NCBI GenBank assembly: GCA_016191165.1
Contig: JACPPF010000047.1
Span: forward strand, 1-64,000
DNA: 64,000 bases
Direction: 5' to 3'
From: Planctomycetota bacterium
Lineage (GTDB): Bacteria; Planctomycetota; Planctomycetia; Gemmatales; Gemmataceae
Below the pieces are notes generated by a model. The model was not told where the DNA came from. It saw nothing but the letters and a program-made list of their open reading frames with translations, and searched no databases. Of the stretch, positions 25,611 to 34,797 are shown one piece after another (the stretch's first letter is position 1; each line of letters starts with the position of its first letter). The position numbers and the translations under genes were made by a program.

Positions 25611-26885
25611 ATGCGAATCTGCATATACGAGGACGCCGGCGCCGGGCGCCTGGAGCCGATCGCCTTGACGCGCCCGGTCTTCGCGCTCTGGTGTGGGGCT
25701 CAAAGATTGTTTGAACGTCAGCAGCGGCATTTCACGGCAGGCGACGTTGGGTTTTGGACCCGCACCGAACAGGCGGCACTGTGGCGAATGGAGCAACCGG
25801 GCCATCCGGTCAACGACGCGGAATGGGCTCGCGCACAATCGACCGCCTGGATCAATGGCCGCTGGCTCCCTTCGGCCGATTGCGAACCCTTTTCAACCGA
25901 TCCACATGTCGGAATCGCTGGCAAGCAAATTGCCTATGCGGTCTTGCCAGCGGGTGAACATCCGAATGGCGAAGGAATTGATGCCTGGTTCGAGCGGTGG
26001 ACGGCGCGGCTTTCGAATCGACCCGCAGGCGGCGTGATGCTTGATTTCCTCTGGGACGTGGTCGATCAAAACGCCGCGGCCGTGGCGGAGGACTTCCACT
26101 GGTTTCAGGCCGCGCATGGGTCTCGCCCGCGGCCTGCGCAGATCGCGGTGACCGGTCCCGCTGATCGACTCGTCGTCGCGCCGGGGGCCACCATTGATCC
26201 GTTCGTCTTTGCCGACACGCGCGGCGGACCGGTGCTGATTGATCGCGATGCCGTTGTCCATTCCTTCAGCAGGCTGGAGGGGCCGTGCTATGTCGGGCAG
26301 GAGAGCTGGATTCTCGGCGCCAAGCTGCGCGCCGGCAGTTCCATCGGACCTTGCACGCGTGTTGGCGGCGAGGTGGAAGCAAGCATCATGCAGGGCTTCA
26401 GCAACAAGTATCACGACGGTTTCCTGGGACACTCCTATGTCGGCGAATGGGTGAACCTCGCCGCCGCCACGCAGACCAGCGACCTCCGCAACGACTACGA
26501 TGTGGTTCGCGTCAGCATTGATGGGCAACGCATCGTGACCGGCAAGAACAAGATCGGCTCCTACTTCGGCGATCACGCCAAAACCGGGCTGGGCGCCCTC
26601 CTCAACACCGGCTCCACGGTCGGGCCGTTCGCCAACGTCCTCCCCGCTGGCGCCCTGCTGCCGCAGGTGATTCCCGCCTTCTGCTTGACCCAGCGCGGCG
26701 ATCTACGTGAAATCACTGATTTGCGCAAAACCTTCTCCACCGCCGCTCGGGCCATGCAACGGCGCGGCAAGACGCTCACGGATACCCATCGCGAACTCTA
26801 CGACTGGGTTTTTGAAACGACCGCTGAGCGCCGCCGGCAGTTCATTCGCGAAGGCGAAATGCGGCGACTGCGCAAGAGCGTTTGA
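25611..26885 (+). CDS. Alternative GlmU-like sugar nucleotidyltransferase/acetyltransferase
   Basis: 424 residues. The first 200 resemble the atypical nucleotidyltransferase part of the alternative bacterial GlmU family (ICIYEDAGAGRLEPIALTRPVFALWCGAQ). The rest is a left-handed beta-helix of hexapeptide repeats (VLIDRDAVVHSFSRLEGPCYVG, then VGEWVNLAAATQTSDLRNDYD), as in GlmU acyltransferase domains. It is expected to acetylate glucosamine-1-phosphate and form UDP-GlcNAc. I prefer the ATG at 25611, with GGGGGAT upstream; a GTG at 25584 overlapping the glmS stop is possible. The adjacency to glmS supports the call. Confidence 0.8.
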   Translation: MRICIYEDAGAGRLEPIALTRPVFALWCGAQRLFERQQRHFTAGDVGFWTRTEQAALWRMEQPGHPVNDAEWARAQSTAWINGRWLPSADCEPFSTDPHVGIAGKQIAYAVLPAGEHPNGEGIDAWFERWTARLSNRPAGGVMLDFLWDVVDQNAAAVAEDFHWFQAAHGSRPRPAQIAVTGPADRLVVAPGATIDPFVFADTRGGPVLIDRDAVVHSFSRLEGPCYVGQESWILGAKLRAGSSIGPCTRVGGEVEASIMQGFSNKYHDGFLGHSYVGEWVNLAAATQTSDLRNDYDVVRVSIDGQRIVTGKNKIGSYFGDHAKTGLGALLNTGSTVGPFANVLPAGALLPQVIPAFCLTQRGDLREITDLRKTFSTAARAMQRRGKTLTDTHRELYDWVFETTAERRRQFIREGEMRRLRKSV

Positions 26886-27005
26886 TCAAGAAAAAACCTT
26901 GCGAAAGTTCCTCGAATAAAAAAAGATACGCCCCTTGACCTGGCGCCTACAATGACACGGGAAGAACTGGCGTCCTGGTTTTCGCACCAAAAAAGGGGTC
27001 ATCTC

Positions 27006-27410
27006 ATGCAACGTTTCGCGATCTTGTTCGGCGCGGCCTTGATCGGCTTTGCGGCCGTGCCAACGGTGAGTCAGGCTCAAGTAATCGTGCAGTTTGGCAG
27101 GCCCTACGCACCCCCGCCCGTGATCTTGACGCAGCCGTCCTATTATGTGGCGCCAAGCTACTACGCGGCCCCGTCGATCCCGACGTACAGTTCCAACTAT
27201 TCCGCGACCTATTCGTACTACCCGCCGGGCACGACCGTTTACTCCGCGCCGCCGCCGGTGGTCACCTATTCCGCGCCGCCCTACGTTACCTATTCCGCCC
27301 CGGCTCCAGTGCTGGTGCAGCGGCCTGGCGTCGTGGAGACGCGAACTTTTTACGGGTACGGTATTTTCCGGCCCCGCGGCTACTACACGCAGACCCGAAT
27401 CTTGCCGTAG
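27006..27410 (+). CDS. Tyr/Pro-rich secreted protein
   Basis: 134 residues. A signal peptide (RFAILFGAALIGFAAVPTVSQAQ) is followed by low-complexity sequence dominated by Tyr, Pro, Ser and Ala (APSYYAAPSIPTYSSNYSA). It ends with FYGYGIFRPRGYYTQTRIL. This composition suggests a disordered envelope or surface protein. AAAGGGG lies eight bases before the ATG at 27006. Confidence 0.55.
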   Translation: MQRFAILFGAALIGFAAVPTVSQAQVIVQFGRPYAPPPVILTQPSYYVAPSYYAAPSIPTYSSNYSATYSYYPPGTTVYSAPPPVVTYSAPPYVTYSAPAPVLVQRPGVVETRTFYGYGIFRPRGYYTQTRILP

Positions 27411-27422
27411 GTTTTCCGTTGT

Positions 27423-27451
27423 TTAGCCGCTTGCCTTTGGCGAGCGGCTAA
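27423..27451. other. Hairpin between convergent genes
   Basis: TTAGCCGCTTGC and GCGAGCGGCTAA can pair around a short loop. No T run follows on either strand, so it is a stem-loop rather than a proven terminator. It lies between the Tyr/Pro-rich gene and pdxJ. Confidence 0.5.
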
Positions 27452-27456
27452 GCCGT

Positions 27457-28182
27457 TCAATCGCACGCCGCCCGGATCGCGTCTTTCATTTCTCGCACGG
27501 CCCTTTCCATGCCGACCAGCACGGCCCGCGATACGATGCTATGTCCGATGTTGAGTTCTTCCACGCCAGGAATCTGCGCGATCGCGCGCACGTTTTCGTA
27601 GTTGAGCCCATGCCCCATGTGGACATTGAGGCCGATCTGCCTGGCGAATTCGGTCGATTCCTGAAGGGCGTTCAATTCGATTTGCCGCGCTGCGTGGGTT
27701 TTTGCCTCGGCGTAGCGCGCGGTTTGGATTTCGATGGCTCGTGCGCCGAGAATCTTGGCGATTTCGATCTGTCGGTTGTCCGGGTCGATGAAGAGAGCGA
27801 CGGCGATGCCGGCTTCGTGGAGTTTTTTCATCGCCGCGGCGACGGCGGTCTGATGGGTAACGATGTCCAACCCGCCTTCGGTCGTCAATTCTTCGCGCTT
27901 CTCGGGAACCAGTGTCGCCTGCTCGGGCTTGATTTCACAGGCGATGGCGACGATCTCGTCGGCGACCGAAAGTTCCAGATTCAAGATCGTTGTCACCACT
28001 TGCCGCAAGAGGCGCACGTCGCGGTCGTTGATATGCCGACGATCCTCGCGCAGGTGAATGGTGATGCCGTCGGCGCCCCCAAGCGTTGCCAGCACGGCAG
28101 CGGCGACCGGGTCCGGCTCAAGGGCTCGTCGAGCTTGCCGCACGGTCGCAACGTGATCGATATTGACACCCAGACGAATCAT
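27457..28182 (-). CDS. pdxJ: Pyridoxine 5'-phosphate synthase
   Basis: 241 residues, the family length. The start [19 protein letters not shown] is diagnostic, as are [25 protein letters not shown]-like (here [18 protein letters not shown]) and the phosphate loop region [18 protein letters not shown]. It condenses 3-amino-1-hydroxyacetone phosphate with deoxyxylulose-5-phosphate to make pyridoxine 5'-phosphate in vitamin B6 synthesis. The ATG at 28182 begins the conserved N-terminus and AAGGA lies about 10 bases upstream. Confidence 0.95.
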   Translation of the reverse strand: MIRLGVNIDHVATVRQARRALEPDPVAAAVLATLGGADGITIHLREDRRHINDRDVRLLRQVVTTILNLELSVADEIVAIACEIKPEQATLVPEKREELTTEGGLDIVTHQTAVAAAMKKLHEAGIAVALFIDPDNRQIEIAKILGARAIEIQTARYAEAKTHAARQIELNALQESTEFARQIGLNVHMGHGLNYENVRAIAQIPGVEELNIGHSIVSRAVLVGMERAVREMKDAIRAACD

Positions 28183-28221
28183 GGCCCACGGTTCCTTGAC
28201 GTACGGTGTGTCCACATCCAG

Positions 28222-28340
28222 TACCGTTCGTCAAGCGAAGGGCTACCAGCCCCACGCGCAAGCGTGGAGGTTTGGGCAGCCTCCCAAAACCCCGACGCTT
28301 GCGCGCGTGGGGCTGGTCAAATGCTCCGCGACGAACGGTA
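28222..28340. repeat. Palindromic element, family B, copy 2
   Basis: The ends TACCGTTCGTC and GACGAACGGTA are perfect 11-bp inverted repeats. The interior shares ACCAGCCCCACGCGCAAGCGTGG, CCTCCCAAAACCCC and a complementary right arm with the copy at 5983-6099. It lies between pdxJ and the Trm112-like gene and carries no gene. Confidence 0.85.
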
Positions 28341-28346
28341 TGGTGT

Positions 28347-28577
28347 CTACACCGGTGCCGATTTTGCGTTGTCACTGCGCTGGCACGGGAGTTGGGCTAT
28401 GCTTTCGCAGCCCGCGGGCAGTTCGGCTTCCTCGACGATCAACGCCGGGAAGCCATCCTTGATCTGAAACCGCAGCGCGCAGCGCTCGCATTCCAGGTTC
28501 TCGCCTTGCATTCGCAGGCGAACATTGCTGGGATCGAGCGGGCAGCGCAGTATTTCAAGCAGGTCCTGGCTGATCAT
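28347..28577 (-). CDS. Trm112-family zinc protein
   Basis: 76 residues. The N-terminus MISQDLLEILRCPLDP and the later LECERCALRFQIKDGFPALI match the Trm112/YcaR family, whose zinc ribbon uses the Cys in RCP and the CxxC pair. Bacterial members are small single-domain proteins often near lipid A or methyltransferase genes. GGAG lies nine bases before the chosen ATG. An ATG eight codons upstream is also possible. Confidence 0.75.
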   Translation of the reverse strand: MISQDLLEILRCPLDPSNVRLRMQGENLECERCALRFQIKDGFPALIVEEAELPAGCESIAQLPCQRSDNAKSAPV

Positions 28578-28659
28578 CCCTTCGGACTCCGGTCGGTTCA
28601 ATCCGTTTCCTCGCCTGCGGCCCCCGCCTGGGAACGAGGCCTCTTTCAGTTGCTGACGG

Positions 28660-29910
28660 TCATTCTTCCAACTCGTTCTTCGGGTTGATCCGGTCGTACA
28701 AGATCGCCCGGCATTTCATGATCAGCATGGCATACCGCAGGATGAACAGCAACAGGAAAAAAAACCACAGACAGTACAAAACGCGCAGCACGATCACCAG
28801 CACGGGAGACGCGCCACAGATGCTGAGCAAATGATATGCGACCAGGATGAACAACGCGCCCAGGCTCATCTGTGTCAGGCCCTTGCCACCGGACTCCAGG
28901 CCTTCGTCTTTGATCGATGTGCCGATCGACCAGATAAAGACACAGCCCATCGTTGGCTGGAGGTAGAGGGTGAACAAGAGGAGGAGGTTGAGAAAGTTCT
29001 CCCAGAACGGCGCCCCGCTCCACATGATCTGGATGGGAACGCGCCGCTCCATGTTGTATTCCGTCATCGGGAGTTCCGGCGTGACGTAAGGAGTCAGCAC
29101 GTAACCGATCGCGCCGACCACTGGTAGAAACTTGAAGAAGAACTGAAAGAAGAAATTCAAAAGCCCTGCCGACAGGCTGATAATGAGCTGGGTGAACGTG
29201 CCAAAGCGGCGCGGCACTGGCAGGCAGACCACATGCCCGATGGCCCAGGCGATTGCCTGAAAGAAATAAAAGATCGATGCGGTCACGATGCAGAAGCGAG
29301 CGTAGCCCTGAAAATCACTCCCCGCGATCATCCCCAGGTAAACCTCGATCAAGGGGATGTCCCAGAATTCACCCCCACGTGGCAACGGGTCGTCTCCGCC
29401 ACGGTTTTGCAGGTTGAGCGCAACGAGCTTGGCATATTCGGGAAGCTCAACGGTGCCGATCAGGACGAACGAGCCTTGAAGCAGGTGAGTGAAGAACCAG
29501 ATCCACACGCCGACCGAGACGATCAACAGGCCGACGCGAACCTTCTGCCAGGACTTGGCGTCCGGAATGGCGCGGGTCTTGCGCGTGACCTTGGGGAGCT
29601 TCTTGCGGTCTTTTTTTTTGCCCCGGGTCTCCTCTTCGGCCTGCATCGCCTTGCGCCGCTCTTCGAGCTCGGGGTCGGTGTAGACGCCGTAGTTTTCTTC
29701 CTCCTCCGGCGGGGCAGCGGTCACGGCAGGCGCGGCCGTCACGGCGGCCGCGGGATTGTCGGCAGCAGCGGCGATATTGGTATCGGGCTCTTCTGCTTTG
29801 ATGAGGTTGATCGCGTCGCACTTGGGGCATTTCGCCCGTTTCCCCGCCTTTTCCAGGGAGAACTTCATCGCGTGCTTGCACATCTTGCAGCGTACGACAA
29901 TCGTGTCCAT
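28660..29910 (-). CDS. Zinc-ribbon multi-pass membrane protein
   Basis: 416 residues. A zinc ribbon at the start (VRCKMCKHAMKF and AKCPKCDAINLIKAE) is followed by a Pro/Ala/Glu-rich linker and a Lys-rich patch. About seven to eight hydrophobic segments follow from residue 120 (VGLLIVSVGVWIWFFTHLLQG to LLFILRYAMLIMKC). The layout, a cytoplasmic zinc finger before a membrane domain, recurs in planctomycetes. The function is unknown. Confidence 0.6.
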   Translation of the reverse strand: MDTIVVRCKMCKHAMKFSLEKAGKRAKCPKCDAINLIKAEEPDTNIAAAADNPAAAVTAAPAVTAAPPEEEENYGVYTDPELEERRKAMQAEEETRGKKKDRKKLPKVTRKTRAIPDAKSWQKVRVGLLIVSVGVWIWFFTHLLQGSFVLIGTVELPEYAKLVALNLQNRGGDDPLPRGGEFWDIPLIEVYLGMIAGSDFQGYARFCIVTASIFYFFQAIAWAIGHVVCLPVPRRFGTFTQLIISLSAGLLNFFFQFFFKFLPVVGAIGYVLTPYVTPELPMTEYNMERRVPIQIMWSGAPFWENFLNLLLLFTLYLQPTMGCVFIWSIGTSIKDEGLESGGKGLTQMSLGALFILVAYHLLSICGASPVLVIVLRVLYCLWFFFLLLFILRYAMLIMKCRAILYDRINPKNELEE

Positions 29911-30043
29911 AGAGTTCGGCGCGAATAGGGGCCAAGTTCCAAAGATTACAAGGGTCGATCAACTTCCATTGTATGGCTGCCACTTGACGACGCAACATGA
30001 CCTTGTCGCGTTCGTAAAAGGCCCCTTGGGCTCCTGAACCTTG

Positions 30044-31780
30044 TCATTTGAACAGGCCCGCCGGTACCGGGAATATCGCATCCCGCGGGGCGGGGATGCC
30101 GAGCGCCTCCGCAAGAATGCTCGCCAGCGCCTGCGGCGCGATACGCTCGTCGCGCGTCCCACTCTGAACGCGTGGCCCCATCACCAGCAACGGCACATGC
30201 GTATCGTAAGCATGCGGCGTGCCATGCGACGTGCGATAGGCGGGGCTTTTCTCCGGGTTCTTCGACAGCGTGGGCGACGACCAAAGGTGATACGGTTTCA
30301 GAATCACCATCACGTCCCCGCTGCCATCGGGATGAAAGGAACGCTGCACAGCGTCAAAGAGCTCCGCCGAGTCCTTCTTTTTGGGGCCCATCAATTCGGT
30401 GCGCGTGAAGGCGTGCTCGATTCCTGCCTGGCCGTTGAACCATTCCGCGAGAGCTTTCTCCACGTCTGGCTGGGGAAGCTTCAGCTCCTTGAGCGCGGCG
30501 CGATTGAAGTAGACCCACGAATTGCTACGACCGGGTTGCTCGAACCACATCGCCTTCTTACCGGCTGGCAGGAATTTTTGGTTTAGAAAAACCTCGGCCC
30601 TGGTCGTAAGCAAATCGGGATCGATGCGGGCCGCCGTCTTTCCCTTGGTTCGCGCGAACTCCGGTAGCGGGCACACGCCGTGGTCGGCGCTCACGGCGAA
30701 ATAATAGTTGTTCTTGCCAACCTTCGCATCGAGGAATTCCAGCAAGTCCTTCACCAAACGGTCGGAACGCAAAGTAACGTCGAGCACCTCTTGTGAATCC
30801 GGACCCCAGGCGTGGCCGATCAGATCGTTCGAGGAGAAGCCCAGAAAGAGCAGATCGACCGAATCGGACTGCCCGAGCTTTTCGTTGACGATCGCCGTCT
30901 TTGCGAATTCAACCAGCATCTCGCTGCCCATTGGCGAACAGGTGACGGCGTTGTAGTAGATTTGCTTATTCAGCTTCTCGTCCTTGAGCTTACCGAGCTG
31001 GAACGGGTGGGGAAAGGTTCGGCCCTGGAGGTATCCGGTGCCTTCGGCGGAGAAATCGTCCGGCCCGCTAAACTTGGCGTAGTCGAGTTGTTTGTCGAAG
31101 CGGTTCCATTCCTTGCCAAGCCAGCGATCCGCCATGCGAGTTTTGTTGAACTTGGTGACCCAGCGATGCGGATCGGGGCGATAGTAGGGCGAGGTCACGA
31201 AGTTGCCGGAGGAAGTGCTGAACCAATAGCAGATCTGGGCGCGCAGGGCCGCCATCAGGATGGCGGCACGGTCCTTGATCCCGAGCGAGGCAACTCGGCC
31301 CTTGCCCAGCAGCACGCGCAGCAGGACATCGCCCAGGGATTCCGACATGCGGCGGTAGGGTCCGGGCCCCTTGGTGCGCTCCTCCGGCGGCGGCGTCACC
31401 GAGGATACGCTCTCGCGGGTGGCGCGATCGTACCAGTCGTTGGCGACGATGCCGTGTTTGGACGGCGGCGTTCCCGTGACCAGCGAGGTGTGCCCTGGCG
31501 CGGTCAACGTGTAGGCATAGGGATAGTGGCATTCGGTGAACCAGGCGCCGTCCTTTTGCAAGCGCTTGAATCCGCCATCGCCGAAAAGCGGCTGCCATTT
31601 CTTGAGATAGTCGCCACGCATCTGATCGAAGACGACAAGTACGACCAGCTTGGGTTTTCCCTTGAGGTCGGCTGCTGCGACCGGGGCTGGTTGTTCGTCT
31701 CTCAGCAGATACCAAAGGGACACGATTATTACAGCAAAGGCTGCCGCGGCACTGCCGAGCCAGACCCAGGGGTTTCGCAT
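30044..31780 (-). CDS. PafA-like alkaline phosphatase / type I phosphodiesterase
   Basis: 578 residues with an N-terminal signal anchor (WLGSAAAAFAVIIVSLWYLL). The catalytic domain has the metal-binding Asp in VVFDQMRGDYL, the Thr nucleophile in TAPGHTSLVTGTPPSKHGI, an SADHGVCPLP motif and a late HGTPHAYDTHVPLL motif that places the remaining His and Asp metal ligands. The order and spacing match PafA-type phosphatases. It is expected to act outside the cytoplasm on phosphomonoesters. A half-size TauE/SafE gene lies immediately upstream on the same strand. Confidence 0.85.
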   Translation of the reverse strand: MRNPWVWLGSAAAAFAVIIVSLWYLLRDEQPAPVAAADLKGKPKLVVLVVFDQMRGDYLKKWQPLFGDGGFKRLQKDGAWFTECHYPYAYTLTAPGHTSLVTGTPPSKHGIVANDWYDRATRESVSSVTPPPEERTKGPGPYRRMSESLGDVLLRVLLGKGRVASLGIKDRAAILMAALRAQICYWFSTSSGNFVTSPYYRPDPHRWVTKFNKTRMADRWLGKEWNRFDKQLDYAKFSGPDDFSAEGTGYLQGRTFPHPFQLGKLKDEKLNKQIYYNAVTCSPMGSEMLVEFAKTAIVNEKLGQSDSVDLLFLGFSSNDLIGHAWGPDSQEVLDVTLRSDRLVKDLLEFLDAKVGKNNYYFAVSADHGVCPLPEFARTKGKTAARIDPDLLTTRAEVFLNQKFLPAGKKAMWFEQPGRSNSWVYFNRAALKELKLPQPDVEKALAEWFNGQAGIEHAFTRTELMGPKKKDSAELFDAVQRSFHPDGSGDVMVILKPYHLWSSPTLSKNPEKSPAYRTSHGTPHAYDTHVPLLVMGPRVQSGTRDERIAPQALASILAEALGIPAPRDAIFPVPAGLFK

Positions 31781-31798
31781 GAATGGTCGCTCCGTTGT

Positions 31799-32326
31799 TT
31801 AGATTTGGTAGTCCGGATTGTTGGGGGGTTGATCGTATCGTTCGTGGTTTTTTTGGCGCAGCCCGGGCTTTTGCAGATTCCGCTTCCCCAGTGATTTCAG
31901 GCCCCAATATATGACCATCGCCAACCCGGCCGACATGAGCCCTGCCGCCGCGCTTGCGGCTTCCGAATCGGAATCGACAATGAGCCGCATGGCCACGAAA
32001 ATCATGAGGATGCCGAAGCCGAGGCGAAACCAAAAATCCGGGACATTTTCCACCAACCCGCGGCTGGCAAAAGCTCCCAGACAAAAGGCCCCGGCGATCC
32101 ACAGGGCGGCTGGTAAATCAACGTGGCCCATGTTGTAGGCTCGCCACGCAGCGGGTAATCCGATGGGGGGAATCAGGATTGCCAACGTCGTCCCGGCGGC
32201 GCGGTGCGGGTCCATGCGACACAACCAAACCAGCGCAGGCACCAACAACACGCCCCCGCCGATCCCCATCACGCCGCTGATTCCGCCCACTGCCAGGCCG
32301 ATGACAACGTATAACACAATCTGCAT
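31799..32326 (-). CDS. Half-size TauE/SafE-family permease
   Basis: 175 residues with about four hydrophobic segments, starting with QIVLYVVIGLAVGGISGVMGIGGG, the signature of TauE/SafE sulfite or organosulfonate exporters, followed by VPALVWLCRMDPHRAAGTTLAI. Full members have about 250 residues and seven to eight helices in two repeats; here only the first repeat is present. It may act as a dimer or be a remnant. The ATG at 32326 has GGTGG upstream. Confidence 0.65.
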   Translation of the reverse strand: MQIVLYVVIGLAVGGISGVMGIGGGVLLVPALVWLCRMDPHRAAGTTLAILIPPIGLPAAWRAYNMGHVDLPAALWIAGAFCLGAFASRGLVENVPDFWFRLGFGILMIFVAMRLIVDSDSEAASAAAGLMSAGLAMVIYWGLKSLGKRNLQKPGLRQKNHERYDQPPNNPDYQI

Positions 32327-32451
32327 GATCCACCGGCTTTCCGGACAAGTACAGCCTTGCACAACGAGCACCAGGCGAGAGTCGCGGCCATGCCCGAAAA
32401 TCAAGGCGCCGCATTATTGCTGGGAACCTGCCCATTCCTTTTTCCTGTCGT

Positions 32452-33291
32452 TCATCCTCGGTGGAAGGTCAAACCCTTGAATCGCCGTACGCAATTCGTG
32501 ATCGCGACCTCCGTCGGCAAGCGCTCCACGCTCGACGCGCCGTAGAAGCCGACCACGCCCTCGGTGTGCTCCAGAATGTACTGTGCGTCCTCCGGCTCCG
32601 AGATCGGCCCGCCGTGGCACAATACGAGGATATACTTATTCACTTTCTTGGCCGCGTCGTGCATCGCTTGCACGCTTCTGGCGGCATCGTTGAGCGTCAT
32701 GGCCGTCTGAGCGCCAATCGAGCCCTTGGTGGTCAGCCCCATGTGCGGGATGAGGATGTCCGCGCCGGCTTTCGCCATCGCGCTCGCTTCATCCGGGTTG
32801 AACGCATAGGGCGTCGTCAAGAGGCCCATTTCGTGGGCGAGGCGAATCATATCGACTTCCAGGCCGAAACCCATGCCGGTCTCTTCGAGGTTCTGGCGAA
32901 ACTTGCCGTCGTATAGCCCGACCGTGGGAAAATTCTGCACGCCGGAAAAGCCGGCGGTGATGACATCGCGCAAGAAAAACTTCATGATGCGAAACGGATC
33001 GGTGCCGCACACGCCCGCCAGCACCGGAGTGTGCTTGACGACGGGCAGCACCTCGCGCGCCATGTCCATGACGATCTGGTTGGCGTCGCCATAGGGCATC
33101 ATGCCCGAAAGCGAGCCACGGCCCGCCATGCGGAATCGCCCGGAGTTGTAGATGATGAGCAGATCGATCCCGCCCGCCTCGGCACATTTTGCGGAGATGC
33201 CCGTGCCCGCCCCGCCGCCGACAATCGGTGTGCCAGCGGCGACCTGGGCTCGCAGGCGCTGGAGGATTTCGTCTCGCGAAATGAGGCTCAT
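32452..33291 (-). CDS. Phosphoenolpyruvate hydrolase-like TIM-barrel protein
   Basis: 279 residues. The sequence ([66 protein letters not shown]) matches the PEP-hydrolase-like family (PF09370), which takes the isocitrate lyase/PEP mutase TIM-barrel fold. In other genomes this family is fused or next to the Tm-1-like ATP-binding family, as here. The actual reaction is uncertain. It is transcribed divergently from that gene across 159 bases. Confidence 0.8.
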   Translation of the reverse strand: MSLISRDEILQRLRAQVAAGTPIVGGGAGTGISAKCAEAGGIDLLIIYNSGRFRMAGRGSLSGMMPYGDANQIVMDMAREVLPVVKHTPVLAGVCGTDPFRIMKFFLRDVITAGFSGVQNFPTVGLYDGKFRQNLEETGMGFGLEVDMIRLAHEMGLLTTPYAFNPDEASAMAKAGADILIPHMGLTTKGSIGAQTAMTLNDAARSVQAMHDAAKKVNKYILVLCHGGPISEPEDAQYILEHTEGVVGFYGASSVERLPTEVAITNCVRRFKGLTFHRG

Positions 33292-33450
33292 GGTTGCACC
33301 CAGGTCTTAGCGGGAATTTGAAGATTTTATATCATCTTCGCGAGACAACGTATAAGAAATGGAAAACGCCTGGACCGCGTTTAGCGGCCCCAGTGAAGCG
33401 CGAATCGCTCGACGCTTCTTCGCGAACGCTAAACGAAGAGAAAAATCGCC

Positions 33451-34737
33451 ATGACCATCATTTTGCTCGGCACCCTCGACACAAAAGGCGTCGAATACCA
33501 GTTCGTGCGCGACCTGCTGAAGGCGCAAGGTCTCGAAACGCTCGTCATCGACGCCGGCGTCATCGGACCGCCGCATCTTACGCCGGACATCACGCGCGAC
33601 CAAATCTTCGCCGCCGCCGGTACAACCCTCGACGCCGTCGTCAAGGCTAACGACCGCGGCCAGGCCGTCGAACTCGCGGCGAAGGGGGCAGCCAAGCTTG
33701 TCGCCGATTTGCACGCTCAGGGCAAGGTGGACGGCATCCTCGGACTGGGTGGCTCCGCGGGAACCACCATCGCCACCGCCGCGATGCGAGCTCTCCCCTT
33801 CGGCTTGCCCAAACTCATGGTCTCCACGCTAGCGAGCGGGCAGGTCAAATCGTTCGTCGGCGTGCGCGACATCATGATGATGCACTCCGTCGTCGATATT
33901 TCGGGGATCAATCGAATCACCCGGGTTGTGTTGACGAACGCCGCCAACGCGATGGCGGGTATGGCGCCCTTTCTCCCCTCTCCCCTTGTGGGAGAGGGGT
34001 TGGGGGTGAGGGGTGGGAGTATGCCAAACACCCTCACCCCCAACCCCTCTCCCGGAGGGAGAGGGGAGAAGGGCGACAAACCCCTCATCGCAGCCACCAT
34101 GTTCGGCGTCACGACCCCCTGCGTCGAGGCGGCACGCAAGCAAATCGAATGCGCCGGCTACGAGGTCCTCGTTTTTCACGCGACTGGTACCGGCGGTATG
34201 ACCATGGAATCGTTCATCAAGGACGGCATGATCGAAGGCGTGCTCGATATCACCACCACGGAGTTAGCGGACGAACTGGTCGGCGGCATCCTCTCGGCCG
34301 GCAAGGACCGCCTCACCGCGGCGGCGATTCGCGGCGTGCCACAGGTGGTCTCCGTCGGCGCGCTCGACATGGTCAACTTCGGTCCACGCGACACCGTGCC
34401 CGAGAAATTCCAGGACCGAAAGTTCTACATCCACAACTCGAACGTGACCTTGATGCGCACGACACCCGCGGAAAACGACCGGCTTGGCAAGGAGATCGCC
34501 GAGAAGGCCAGCGCCGCGACCGGGCCGACGGCGCTCCTCCTACCGCTACGAGGTGTCTCGGCGATTGATCGCGACGGGCAGCCGTTCTGGTGGCCCGAGG
34601 CGGATCAGGCGTTGTTTCAAAGCATCCGCAACTGGGTGGGGCCGCAAGTGAAAGTGATCGAACTGGATTTGCACATCAACGATCCCGAATTCGCGCGGAT
34701 TGCCGCGGAGACTCTTCTTGCGATGGTGCGGGCATGA
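33451..34737 (+). CDS. Tm-1-like ATP-binding protein (UPF0261) with an in-frame repeat insertion
   Basis: 428 residues, slightly longer than usual. The N-terminus TIILLGTLDTKGVEYQFVRDLL, the glycine-rich ILGLGGSAGTTIATAAM and PLIAATMFGVTTPCV identify the UPF0261/Tm-1-like family. Between MAGMAP and DKPLIAATMFG lies an extra stretch of about 33 residues (LVGEGLGVRGG, LTPNPSPGGRGE) encoded by a palindromic repeat at 33972-34069, without loss of frame. The rest of the protein appears intact, ending EFARIAAETLLAMVRA. It is probably still functional. The start at 33451 gives the family N-terminus. Confidence 0.85.
   Translation: MTIILLGTLDTKGVEYQFVRDLLKAQGLETLVIDAGVIGPPHLTPDITRDQIFAAAGTTLDAVVKANDRGQAVELAAKGAAKLVADLHAQGKVDGILGLGGSAGTTIATAAMRALPFGLPKLMVSTLASGQVKSFVGVRDIMMMHSVVDISGINRITRVVLTNAANAMAGMAPFLPSPLVGEGLGVRGGSMPNTLTPNPSPGGRGEKGDKPLIAATMFGVTTPCVEAARKQIECAGYEVLVFHATGTGGMTMESFIKDGMIEGVLDITTTELADELVGGILSAGKDRLTAAAIRGVPQVVSVGALDMVNFGPRDTVPEKFQDRKFYIHNSNVTLMRTTPAENDRLGKEIAEKASAATGPTALLLPLRGVSAIDRDGQPFWWPEADQALFQSIRNWVGPQVKVIELDLHINDPEFARIAAETLLAMVRA
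33972..34069. repeat. Palindromic element, family C, inside a coding sequence
   Basis: The sequence CTCCCCTCTCCC...GGGAGAGGGGTTGGGGGTGAGGG and its complement CCCTCACCCCCAACCCCTCTCCC...GGGAGAGGGGAG form a long inverted repeat with a loop of about 17 bases. It is wholly inside the Tm-1-like gene. A similar element at 57825-57910 is intergenic. Confidence 0.9.
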
Positions 34738-34797
34738 ACGCCGTTTGCGGTTTCGCATGCCCGCGCCGCTACCTGCGCGAAACCGCAAGCGCCTGGT

